The position numbers were made by a program, and so were the translations under genes. A stretch of 64,000 nucleotides of DNA from CAVPUA01 sp963828015. Lineage in GTDB: Bacteria; Actinomycetota; Actinomycetes; Mycobacteriales; Jatrophihabitantaceae. Below the pieces are notes generated by a model. The model was not told the origin of the DNA. It saw only the letters and a program-made list of their open reading frames with translations, and did no database searches. The stretch is taken from positions 1 through 64,000 of the forward strand of contig CAWHCD010000002.1 of assembly GCA_963828015.1 (NCBI GenBank), read 5' to 3'. How positions within the stretch are numbered: position 1 is the stretch's first letter; the number at the start of each line of letters is the position of its first letter. Below, piece by piece: positions 44,423-52,428 of this stretch.

Positions 44423-45946
44423 TCAGCGTGCCGCGAACGCCATCAGCTCGTCCTCTATCGCGGCGACGTCAGCATGCTCAGGCTTGGCGGCCAGTCCCGG
44501 CCGGTAGAGCGCGCCGATCACCACGGCGCCACCGGCGAAGATTGCGACCGCGATCCAGTACGCGACGGCGTAACTGTGCAGGGTGGCGTGGGCCTGCACC
44601 ACCGGATCGGTGGCGTTGCGCGTCTTGAGGTAGCCGGTGGCGGCGCTTGCCGCGAGGGTAGAGAGCAGGGCGATCCCGACCGACCCGCCGACCTGCTGGG
44701 TGGTGTTGACGGCCGCGCCGCCGACACCGTTGTCGGCATCGTCCAGCCGGGCGGTGCTCAGGCTGATCGCTAGTGGAAGGACCGTGCCCAGGCCGACACC
44801 GAGAAGTGCCAGCGGCGCAGCGATGTCTGACCAGTACGAGGAGTCCAAGCGGAGTTGGGTCAGCCAGGCCAGGTTCGCTGCGGCGAGCAGCATGCCGCCA
44901 GGAACGATGATCCTCGGGCCGACGTAGCGCGAGAGGATGTTCAGGCCGGCAACGGCTCCCACGATCGTGCCGAAGATCAGGGGCAGGAAGGCGAGTCCTG
45001 TCTCGACCGGGCTGTAGTTCAGCGATGTCTGCAGGTAGTAGGTCAGGAACAGGAACACGGCGAACATTCCGACGTTGACCAGCATGAGGGCGCTGAGCGA
45101 CGCGCCCCGCTCGCGGTCGAGCAGAATCCGCAGCGGCAGCAAGGGATTGGCGGTCCGGGTCTGCCACCAGCCGAACACGGCGAGCAGGACCGCGCTGGTG
45201 GCGAGGGTCGCCCAGGTGATCGGCGCGCCCCATCCGTTCGTCTCGGCTCGGCTGAAGCCGAACACGACCGCGAACAGGCCAGCAGTGACGAGCCCGGTAC
45301 CGAACGTGTCGATGGGAACCCGCTTGGCCGGCAGGTCGCGGTTGATGAAGGCCAGCGCCCCGACCAACGTGATCGCAGCGATGGCCAGGTTGACGTACAA
45401 CGTCCAGCGCCAGTCCAGGTGCTCGGTCAGCAGACCACCCAACAGGAGCCCGAGCGCGCCGCCGACGGACGCGACGGCGCCGAAGACACTGAACGCTCGG
45501 GCCCGCTCTTTCGGGTCCACGAACGTCGTGGTGACCGTGGCCAGCGCGGCTGGTGCCATCAGTGCCCCGCCAATACCCTGGGCCACCCGGGCGATGACCA
45601 GCAGCGCGAAGTCGGGCGCGGCGCCGCCGAGAGCCGAGCCGGAACCGAAGACCACCAAGCCGGCGATCAGGGCCGTCCGGCGACCGATCCGATCCGCAAC
45701 GCGGCCGCTGATCAGCAGCAGGCTGCCGAAGGCCAGCGCGTAGGCCGTGATCACCCACTGTCGCTGCGCGTCGGAGAAGCCCAGGTCGCGTTGGGCGGCT
45801 GGCAGGGCGATGTTCACGATCGTGATGTCGAGCGTGATCATCAGCTGGGCCAGGCAGACCACGCCCAGCACCCACCACCGGCGAACCCCGAAGCCTGACG
45901 CAGCCAGCGGCGGGACCACCTGACGTTCGGTCTTGGTATCAGACAT
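44423..45946 (-). CDS. MFS drug exporter, DHA2 (14-TMS) family
   Basis: 507 residues from ATG 45946. About 14 hydrophobic helices are present. Signature motifs include LDITIVNIALPA in TM1, GRVADRIGRR in the TM2-3 loop, and a TM5 antiporter-like segment (AVASVGGALGLLLGGLLTEH). It exports hydrophobic drugs or metabolites using the proton gradient. A MarR gene follows and repeated operator-like sites precede it, so it is probably induced by its substrates. Confidence 0.9.
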   Translation of the reverse strand: MSDTKTERQVVPPLAASGFGVRRWWVLGVVCLAQLMITLDITIVNIALPAAQRDLGFSDAQRQWVITAYALAFGSLLLISGRVADRIGRRTALIAGLVVFGSGSALGGAAPDFALLVIARVAQGIGGALMAPAALATVTTTFVDPKERARAFSVFGAVASVGGALGLLLGGLLTEHLDWRWTLYVNLAIAAITLVGALAFINRDLPAKRVPIDTFGTGLVTAGLFAVVFGFSRAETNGWGAPITWATLATSAVLLAVFGWWQTRTANPLLPLRILLDRERGASLSALMLVNVGMFAVFLFLTYYLQTSLNYSPVETGLAFLPLIFGTIVGAVAGLNILSRYVGPRIIVPGGMLLAAANLAWLTQLRLDSSYWSDIAAPLALLGVGLGTVLPLAISLSTARLDDADNGVGGAAVNTTQQVGGSVGIALLSTLAASAATGYLKTRNATDPVVQAHATLHSYAVAYWIAVAIFAGGAVVIGALYRPGLAAKPEHADVAAIEDELMAFAAR

Positions 45947-45968
45947 GTGCGCTAACTCCTCGGGCAAT

Positions 45969-46019
45969 ATCATTGAGTGTGTCAACGATGAGTCTTGATG
46001 AAATCATTGAGCGTGTCAA
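45969..46019. promoter_or_regulatory. Two repeated MarR-type operator sites upstream of DHA2 exporter
   Basis: ATCATTGAG(T/C)GTGTCAA occurs at 45969-45985 and 46003-46019. Each copy contains the inverted repeat TTGA-N5-TCAA. The copies are 34 bp apart, about three helical turns, and end 23 bp before the exporter start. They are the likely binding sites for the downstream MarR protein. Confidence 0.6.
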
Positions 46020-46625
46020 GGAGTGACGCCTCAAGCGGGGCGCGACTTCCCCCTAAGACGGACAGCTCTGCGAAGCCTGATCCCATCCAGCGGGCGGGAG
46101 ACTCGCCGCGCTCGGTGTAGTAGCCGGCCAGGCCACCCGGGCTGGTCGAGGCGGAGTCGTGGGTGGCAACCTTGTCGGGTCAGGTAGGTGTAGCCCGTTG
46201 CCCGCTGACAGGACGTGGGCGCCCATCATCGGGCATCGCCCGGAGCAGTTCGGCTGGTCACGGCGTCTTCGACTTCGACGGTGACGCTCCAGCACTCAGG
46301 GGATCGCACGCCCTTCAGGGTCTTGAAGCTGCTTGCCTGATCCCCGCAACAATTTCAGACCAGTCTCGCTAGATGCGCCAGATGCAGACCTTCTAGCGCC
46401 GGGCGAACTGAGCCGGCATTTGACCCTGGCTTAACAGATACGAGGGGCGGATTTCTCACGAGCCAGTATCCTGCGTGGGGTCGGCTGTGCGATCAGGTGA
46501 CACGGACCCGCCCCATGTCCTGACTACCCATTGGTGGCTGAATCTCAGCCGGAAACTGCGATAGTTGGGGGGCCTGCCTCGGACTGGTTGGGGCGCGGTA
46601 GCTGAGCTGAGAGTTTCAGCGATGG
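46020..46625. other. 606-bp gap without a supported gene
   Basis: No frame shows convincing coding character or a recognisable domain. It separates the exporter locus from the restriction/toxin region and may contain gene remnants too decayed to name. Confidence 0.35.
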
Positions 46626-47861
46626 TCAGATCGGATTGGTCGAGGCGCCGAACGCGGCCGGGGCTGGTTCTGGATGGTTTGGGGTTAGGCCAAACTCCGC
46701 GTTAAGCCAGGTGCGCAGGGCCGTTGTCTGGCCCAGGCCGACCGAGCGCAGGGTATTGACGATGTCCTGGCCGGCGAAGACGACGATGGGGTGACCGTCC
46801 TCGCGGATCTCGCGATACGCCTGTTCATGAACGTACGAGGTCGTGATCATCGCACCGAACTCGCGGTGCTTGATGCGGCTGATAAGCCGGGCGAGCTCGC
46901 GGACGCCGACGGCATTACCGGGCTGATAGCACTTTGCCTCTAGCGCGAACTCCAAGCGAACCGGGTCGACTGCCGGTCCGACTGAAAGCCGACCCAAGGC
47001 GTCGCGGCCCCCATCGCGTGAAGGACGGGTGACTTCGACGCTTTCAAGGTTCGGCACCGAGAATCGAAACAGCTCGACGGCGCAGTGCTCGAAGTCAATT
47101 GGGCGGTCCTTGAAATGGGTCCAGAGAGTGTTCAACAGCGCGATTCCGTCCGCGTCAGCGGGCAGTTGCTGTGCGCGGGTGCGGTGATGGGTGGTGGGCG
47201 GCGCGAGGAGCGCGTCGTAGACCCCGCCAGTTACCCATCGCTTCCATGTGCGAGGCGCTTCCCTTCCTGGGTCTCCGGCTAGCACGTTGCTGAGCCATTT
47301 GCGCGCCAACGCTGGCTCGTCGAGCACCGTGAAGATCGCACGGTAGTTCTGGAACCGATGGCCATCGCGACTGCGCCAGACAGCAACGAGTTGCTCCTCG
47401 GCGAGCACGAGTGGGGACCCAGGCACCAGTAGCCCACGGAATCGTACGTCCCGTCCGCTCGAGGCTGCGCGCTCGAAGAGAAGAAACGGCGGAACGGTAG
47501 CGCGCCCCTCCGGTCCGCTCGCTGCCGCGTTAAAGACGTCTCGGAGGATACGATTCCCGCCACGCGGTGTGTCGTGCAACTCCCGGCCGGGTATCCGATT
47601 ATCGCCGTAGTAAGTGAACGTTCCCGTCGTCGCATCGAGTTCGTCTGGCCAATCGACGTTGTGTCCCGATGTGTAAAGCACAACAAGTCGGACGGTATTC
47701 TTCGCTGGCGAGCCGGCATAGCGAAATCCGCCCTGGTTGCCGACAGGCAACAGTTTCGCCAAGGGATCGTCTGCGGCGTTGCCTCGTACACCCCCGAGAT
47801 AAATCTCCTCGACGGTCAGGTCCACACGAGACAACCACATGAAGTCGACTGGACCGGGCAC
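46626..47861 (-). CDS. AspBHI-like modification-dependent restriction endonuclease
   Basis: 411 residues from GTG 47861; ATG 47840 is an alternative that keeps the whole domain. The N-terminal half (WLSRVDLTVEEIYLGGVRGN, then DDPLAKLLPVGNQGGFRY) matches the SRA-like base-reading domain of AspBHI/MspJI enzymes. The C-terminal Mrr-type nuclease domain has Asp in DGGRDALG and ExK in LEFALEAKCYQ, with FGAMITTSYVHEQAYREIRE after it. Such type IV enzymes cut DNA carrying 5-methyl- or 5-hydroxymethylcytosine. It is divergent from a NucS-like nuclease gene. Confidence 0.8.
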   Translation of the reverse strand: MPGPVDFMWLSRVDLTVEEIYLGGVRGNAADDPLAKLLPVGNQGGFRYAGSPAKNTVRLVVLYTSGHNVDWPDELDATTGTFTYYGDNRIPGRELHDTPRGGNRILRDVFNAAASGPEGRATVPPFLLFERAASSGRDVRFRGLLVPGSPLVLAEEQLVAVWRSRDGHRFQNYRAIFTVLDEPALARKWLSNVLAGDPGREAPRTWKRWVTGGVYDALLAPPTTHHRTRAQQLPADADGIALLNTLWTHFKDRPIDFEHCAVELFRFSVPNLESVEVTRPSRDGGRDALGRLSVGPAVDPVRLEFALEAKCYQPGNAVGVRELARLISRIKHREFGAMITTSYVHEQAYREIREDGHPIVVFAGQDIVNTLRSVGLGQTTALRTWLNAEFGLTPNHPEPAPAAFGASTNPI

Positions 47862-48007
47862 AGCCGAACGATAGCGGTGGTTGCCGGCGGGACCTGCGCA
47901 GGAGCTCGTTCGTCAGCAACGGTCGCCGAGTTTCGGATCCTCCGCGGCGCGTGCGGACTATGGTCGACGCGATTGCGCAGCTCGCACGATTCGCTCTGGA
48001 GGCTTCC

Positions 48008-49006
48008 ATGTACGACGAGGTGCTATTCACTGTGGACGGCAACGCGGCGTCCAAAGTTGACCGCAAGAGCCTTGCGGAACTCGACCTCGAAGAACGAAAG
48101 CATCTTCAGGAGTGGGTACTGGCGAACCCCGAAGTTCTCGGGCCAGACGTGCTGATCATCACGAGCGAGTTCGATCGCTGGCAGACAGCGGCCGGAGCAC
48201 CTGTGCTCGACCGGCTGGATATCCTCGCGCTCGATGCCGATGGGCGTCTCGTCGTCGTTGAACTCAAGAGAGGATTGGCGCCGCACACAGTTCATATGCA
48301 GGCCATCAACTACGCGGCCATGGTCAGTCGCCTGACGCCCGCGGACGTCGCGGATCTGTATGCGACAAGCCAGAGCAAGAACGGCAGCGAGATGGACCCA
48401 GGCGCGGCTCTGACAGTTCTGGAGACAGAGCGTCTCCTCACGGTCGAAGGCATACGCAGGCCCCGCATTGTGCTCGTTGCTTCTGATTTCCCACCTGCTG
48501 TGACAGCATCCGTCGTCTGGCTCAATGAGCAGCGCGTCGACATCTCGCTCATTCGATTTCGCGTCTACCAGCTCGCAGAGCAAACCCTCGTTTCGTTTAG
48601 CCGGCTTTACCCAGTGCCAGATGTCGAAGAGTTCACGATTGGCCGACGGTCTGAGCCGTCCACATTGACCTCCATGGACCCCGGAGCCAGCTGGGACGCT
48701 GTGGCGCTCCAGCAGCTTGCAGATCAGGGAAATGATGCAACGCTTGCGCTTCTTGACCTATGTGCAGCTGAGGAGCCGGGAGCTGTCGGCGTCAAGGAGG
48801 TCGCCGCAACGGCAGGTATCATCGAGGGTTCGGTTCGGGGCCAGCTCGCCGGGCTGACGATGCGTCTCAAGAACCCGAAGTATGGGTTCGCGCAAAAGGC
48901 GTGGCCGGTCCAGGTGAGGTGGCTGCCCGGCGGAATAGCGAGCTATGGGATGGATCCAACATTGGCGGCACTATGGCGCGGCATTCGAAGTGTCGCGACA
49001 GCTTGA
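48008..49006 (+). CDS. NucS-like (DUF91) endonuclease
   Basis: 332 residues from ATG 48008, chosen because GGAGG precedes it at ideal spacing. The nuclease core is LQEWVLANPEVLGPDVLII, then DRLDILALDADGRLVVVELK (Asp and ExK of the PD-(D/E)xK fold). A central RPRIVLVASDFPPAVTASVV segment and a C-terminal winged-helix-like part follow (GVKEVAATAGIIEGSVRGQL). It is related to NucS/EndoMS, but the C-terminal extension makes a classical mismatch-repair role unlikely. The divergent partner is a modification-dependent nuclease, so defence is plausible. Confidence 0.78.
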   Translation: MYDEVLFTVDGNAASKVDRKSLAELDLEERKHLQEWVLANPEVLGPDVLIITSEFDRWQTAAGAPVLDRLDILALDADGRLVVVELKRGLAPHTVHMQAINYAAMVSRLTPADVADLYATSQSKNGSEMDPGAALTVLETERLLTVEGIRRPRIVLVASDFPPAVTASVVWLNEQRVDISLIRFRVYQLAEQTLVSFSRLYPVPDVEEFTIGRRSEPSTLTSMDPGASWDAVALQQLADQGNDATLALLDLCAAEEPGAVGVKEVAATAGIIEGSVRGQLAGLTMRLKNPKYGFAQKAWPVQVRWLPGGIASYGMDPTLAALWRGIRSVATA

Positions 49007-49426
49007 TGACGCGGTCGACCTTGGGACAAGGCGGTGACCCTGATATGCCAAACCTGCCGAGTGCATAGTTGTTCACCTGCCGGTTGCGAGTGCGTACTGG
49101 ACTCGAGATCGCTTGTGTAGCAGGGTGATTGCAAGGAAGGGTGGAACTCGCGCGCGGCCATCGTCCGGCGTCGATGCACAAGCCGTGCGATAACCGGCGC
49201 GGGATCATCCGGTAGCCGTTATGGCAGGTAACGGGCTCGTTCGAGGTCGTTCGCTTGGGTGTTCTGATCGACAAAGCTGTTGCAGCAACGCCCTGCGGGT
49301 CAACATGGTGCATGGATCCCGATACAGCAGAATGGCAATGTTGCGAAGCGCCGGAGCACCTCGACGAATGCGCGGACGATTCTCCACATCACTGCTCTGG
49401 GGTAGATGACGCCAACGATCGGCGGC
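49007..49426. other. 420-bp gap without a supported gene
   Basis: No ORF with coding character is seen, and base composition is somewhat less GC-rich than the flanks. It precedes the decayed HEPN gene and may be the remains of accessory genes. Confidence 0.35.
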
Positions 49427-49591
49427 CTAGGTCTGTCGATCTAGGAGTCGCGCGGCCGCGTCTTTGAGCTCGGGCAGGTCGTGGTCCAGCGTGACTTGAA
49501 GGATCGCGTGGGGGTTCGAAGTAGCGATGCGCCAAATCGCAGCGAGTGCGGCCGCGATGTCGGAGAGCCGTTGTTGTTCGCGGTAGGTCAC
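49427..49591 (-). pseudogene. Truncated HEPN (HepT/DUF86-like) protein
   Basis: A 54-residue frame from GTG 49591 overlaps the HTH-NTase stop by 4 bp. It starts TYREQQRLSDIAAALAAIWR, like the first helix of HepT-type HEPN proteins. It then jumps to HAILQVTLDHDLPELKDAAA, like the last helix. The central part with the R-x4-6-H RNase motif is missing, consistent with an in-frame deletion of roughly 50 codons. Intact relatives are the HEPN half of MntA/HepT toxin-antitoxin pairs. Confidence 0.6.
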
Positions 49592-50109
49592 AACGTGACG
49601 AGTTCGCGCTTGACGCGATCGCGAACATCCGGTTTCAGATCGGATTCCGGTACGAGATCAATCCGCGTTCCGATGAGATCCTCGAGTGCTGCCTGCGCTC
49701 GTCCAAGTCCGATGACTCCCATCCTTGGCGGCAGTGTGACGAGCAGGTCGAGGTCGCTGTCAGGGCGGTCCTCGCCGCGGGCGACGCTGCCGAAGACGCG
49801 GACATTGGCAATGCAATGCCCAGCGGCGATTTCGAGCAGCCTCTGCCGCTCGCGGCGGACCCGGCGTCCGAGCGGCCCGGTCAGGGAGCGCAGTCCGCGC
49901 GGTGGCTGGCGGAAATCGATCCTTAGGTCGAAGCCGGCGGCCTCGACGAGCGCGGCAAGTGTCGGCACGCTTGGCTGCCGCTTGCCGGATTCGTAGGCGC
50001 TGACCACGCTTTGCGTGACACCCGCCCGCGCACCTAGCCGTGCCTGCGTCAGGTTTGCGCCAACTCGCGCTGCTTTGATCGTCCGGGCTGCTTGGGGGTC
50101 TGCCGCCAT
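49588..50109 (-). CDS. XRE helix-turn-helix fused to MNT-type nucleotidyltransferase
   Basis: 173 residues from ATG 50109. The N-terminal XRE-type HTH is NLTQARLGARAGVTQSVVSA with YESGKRQPSVPTLAALVEA (about residues 14-60). The C-terminal minimal NTase has VRVFGSVARGEDRPDSDLDL (GS...RG...SDLD). In MntA/HepT systems the MNT enzyme inactivates HEPN by adding AMP. Here the same protein also carries a DNA-binding domain and could repress its own promoter. Its partner downstream is truncated. Confidence 0.85.
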   Translation of the reverse strand: MAADPQAARTIKAARVGANLTQARLGARAGVTQSVVSAYESGKRQPSVPTLAALVEAAGFDLRIDFRQPPRGLRSLTGPLGRRVRRERQRLLEIAAGHCIANVRVFGSVARGEDRPDSDLDLLVTLPPRMGVIGLGRAQAALEDLIGTRIDLVPESDLKPDVRDRVKRELVTL

Positions 50110-50353
50110 GACATGAATACAGCGAATCGTAGATATTCGCGAGCCCGGCGAGAGGAACGCGCATCGATGGCCGCACGTTCGTGCGGCGAGCACCCCAACG
50201 CAGGTCCAACTACAACCGGCGAAGCGAAGTGGCCACATGGGTAGTGAGTCGTTTCCTCCCTTGGGTCAGGGCTGTGTACCCGCGGTCGTCCTGAGGCGCC
50301 CTCTGGTGCTAGCTCTTGAGTTCGGAGGACAGCCCGATAGGTCGTTGGGCCCG

Positions 50354-50640
50354 CTACATGCTCTTCAGCAGCGCGGCCTTGGCTTCCGCGAACTCTTCAT
50401 CCGTCAGCGCCCCCGCTTGGTGCGGAGACGCAAGGCGCTCAATCTGAGATACAAGATCCAACTGAACTGACGCCGGCGGAGCAAGCGCGGGACTTCCGTC
50501 TGCTGCCTGAGTCTCACGAATACCGGCGAGATATGACGGCGGATACTGTCGGGCGTTGCCTTGGTGTTCACGAACAACCCTTCGTGTTTGTAGTCGCCGA
50601 CAGCCCTGATAACGGGGAACGGAAGCGGCGACATCACCAA
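50354..50640 (-). pseudogene. SHOCT-domain protein remnant
   Basis: The C-terminal frame ends with a SHOCT-type short domain: DLVSQIERLASPHQAGALTD, then EEFAEAKAALL. An upstream part in another frame reads PFPVIRAVGDYKHEGLFVNT, so a shift occurs near 50530. No intact start or N-terminal domain is found. It appears to be the decayed 3' end of a small PH-like/SHOCT protein. Confidence 0.5.
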
Positions 50641-51036
50641 CCTGATATCCGACGGTCAATCGTTCGCGGGTGCCCGTCAACATTCGCCGGCGATCCCACG
50701 TTCCTCGCCATCCACGGGCCGACCGGTACCGAAGTCGTCGTGATGGAGGCGATGTGGAACGACGGGAGTCCAACGCACGAGGTGGACTCAGACCTTTCGG
50801 GGCTGCTGTCGAGCATCGGACCTCTGGTCGGATGACGATGTTTTCTGGCATACGGCGGCGCTGACCGTCTGGGAGTTTCTCTGCCGCGAACCAGTTGTGG
50901 ATGGGCGATTCAGCGGAGTTCACCGCTCTCCTGCTTGCCCGCGCGCCAGGTAAGAACATCGAAGACGCGAAGCGCGCTGATCTCCTCGTCAAGTTGTGCG
51001 GCTTCGCGGGCCTCAAGCAACCACCCGTGCAGGCTG
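50641..51036. other. 396-bp gap, probable gene remnants
   Basis: Pieces upstream of the SHOCT remnant (for example FHIASITTTSVPVGP on the minus strand near 50740) suggest a broken N-terminal part, but no frame is continuous. Nothing else is supported. Confidence 0.3.
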
Positions 51037-51590
51037 TCACGGCTCTGCGTCGGCGTTCGGAGCGCTGAAGTGCATTTGGTCCCAGAAATTCCAGGTCCGT
51101 TGATGCCTCAGAGCCTGCACCACGACCGAGTCTTGGATGGAATCAGGTGGGGGCGCTTCCGGGCTAAGAGCTTGGATGCGATCGGGGGACCGACGCCCGT
51201 ATGGGCACGCAGCAGCTCCCACAGGTCCCAGGCAGGACCGCCCTCTGCGATCAGCGCAGCTGCCTCTTCCGCCGCTAGGTCCGCTCCGGGCTCAATACAG
51301 CGCAGATGCGTGGCGGCGGAAGCTCCACCCGACCCAAGAAGGAGATCGATGCTCAGGCGGGATGGCACCTCCACGCTGAGGGTCGAGACAGCAACAATGT
51401 CACTCGCGGTAAACCGGAAGGGCTCGTTGTCGCCGATCTTCTCGAAGTGGGAGCCCGTGTAGTACGGCTCGCCGTTGGACAGCGTGCCTTGGAAGTACGC
51501 CTGGAGTTCGGGCACCGCGTCCTTCGGCGAGCTGTCGCAAATTGCCGGGAGCCGCCACTGGCGCGCGCTCCTCGTCACCTCGTGTGCCAT
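51037..51590 (-). pseudogene. DUF6308-like protein, frameshifted and truncated
   Basis: The N-terminal part from ATG 51590 reads ELQAYFQGTLSNGEPYYTGS, FRFTASDIVAVSTLSVEVPS and then WDLWELLRAHTGVGPPIASK with LLARKRPHLIP, matching the DUF6308 pattern, whose middle resembles a helix-hairpin-helix. Near 51135 the frame changes to DSVVVQALRHQRTWNFWDQM and stops early at 51037. The function is unknown even for intact members. Confidence 0.62.
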
Positions 51591-51677
51591 AGCTGCTGGT
51601 CCTCTCGTGGAGTGGAGGATGTCTCTCGCGTGGAGTGATGCTCCGCTTTCGCGCCGGATTCGAACTCATCGCTAGCC

Positions 51678-52052
51678 TCAATGCCGCGCCGGTCGGGCGC
51701 GATCGGCCAACCACTGGCTGATTTCGGTCAGCTGACTGCTGCCGTCGGCCACCGACATGACCATCGCGAACGCCTCGTCCTCGTCGTAGTCGAGCTCGTA
51801 GTCGTTGAGCCACAGTGTGACCATCGCCAGCGCCCAGCCGGCCCGCTTGTTGCCATCGACGAGCGCGTGATTGCGCACGACGCTCTCCAGCAGTGCGGCG
51901 ACCTTGGTGATCAGATCGGGATAGGCGTCCTCGCCGAACACCGTCGACGCTGGCCGTCCGACTGCTGATGCGAGCAGTCCCGGATCGGCCAGGACGAGAT
52001 GCATCTCGTCGAGTACAGCGAGGGCGTCCTCGAAGGTAAGAAGCTCGGTCAC
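51678..52052 (-). CDS. doc: Doc-family (Fic-fold) toxin
   Basis: 124 residues from ATG 52052. The Doc signature is present: VVRNHALVDGNKRAGWALAM (H-x-L/F-x-D-G-N-K-R). Doc toxins phosphorylate elongation factor EF-Tu and stop translation. The gene overlaps the upstream RHH antitoxin by 4 bp (ATGA, 52049-52052), a standard type II toxin-antitoxin arrangement. The length matches the family. Confidence 0.9.
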   Translation of the reverse strand: MTELLTFEDALAVLDEMHLVLADPGLLASAVGRPASTVFGEDAYPDLITKVAALLESVVRNHALVDGNKRAGWALAMVTLWLNDYELDYDEDEAFAMVMSVADGSSQLTEISQWLADRARPARH

Positions 52053-52258
52053 GCTTCGCCGAGACGCTTCAGCAGACCGCCGTGCTCGGACATGACCCGA
52101 CGGGTCAGCGCCCGCACCTTCTCCTCGCGCGCCGCACCGGTTGTGACCGCACGCAGGCCCTCGCGAGCCAGGTCGTTCATGCTGCGGCCCTGGGCCTCCG
52201 CCGCCTCGCGCAACGCGGCAAGTTCGCTGTCATCGAGTCGGAGGAGGAAGGTCGCCAT
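52049..52258 (-). CDS. Ribbon-helix-helix antitoxin of the Doc pair
   Basis: 69 residues from ATG 52258. The N-terminal ribbon-helix-helix is FLLRLDDSELAALREAAEAQ, then GRSMNDLAREGLRAV. The charged C-terminal helix likely binds Doc. Antitoxins of this type repress their own operon; an imperfect palindrome lies 9 bp upstream of the start. Confidence 0.85.
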   Translation of the reverse strand: MATFLLRLDDSELAALREAAEAQGRSMNDLAREGLRAVTTGAAREEKVRALTRRVMSEHGGLLKRLGEA

Positions 52259-52266
52259 GAAGCAAT

Positions 52267-52284
52267 GATATCGCTAGTGATATC
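52267..52284. promoter_or_regulatory. Operator candidate of the Doc/RHH operon
   Basis: GATATC-GCTAGT-GATATC is an 18-bp near-palindrome (16 of 18 positions) directly upstream of the antitoxin start at 52258. It also reads as a 12-bp-spaced direct repeat of TGATATC, which suits paired RHH dimers. Confidence 0.55.
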
Positions 52285-52382
52285 TCCGTTCAACCGGATT
52301 GCCGACCGATAGAGGGCGGCGGGCTGGCCGGCGCTACTTGAGTGACGACATGAAGTTCTTGTAAGGTAGGCGAGAAATCGTC

Positions 52383-52414
52383 GGCATCGGGGCATCGGGG
52401 CATCGGGGCATAGG
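52383..52414. repeat. 8-bp tandem repeat GGCATCGG upstream of AAA+ gene
   Basis: Three exact units and one variant (GGCATAGG) run head to tail and end 14 bp before the GTG start at 52429. The last unit supplies TAGGAG as a possible ribosome site. A slippage-prone array here could alter promoter or leader spacing. Confidence 0.6.
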
Positions 52415-52428
52415 AGCTTGGGACGCAC

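Noticed and set aside
44478..45878. 466-codon frame overlapping the DHA2 exporter on the same strand
   Set aside because: It is the +1 frame of a clear 14-helix transporter, is Arg-rich and has no hydrophobic pattern.
46053..46295. Short minus-strand frame in the gap after the exporter
   Set aside because: It is Pro/Arg-rich with no ribosome site and no recognisable family.
52383..52414. GGCATCGG repeats as a CRISPR array
   Set aside because: The units are 8 bp, head to tail with no spacers, and no cas genes are nearby.
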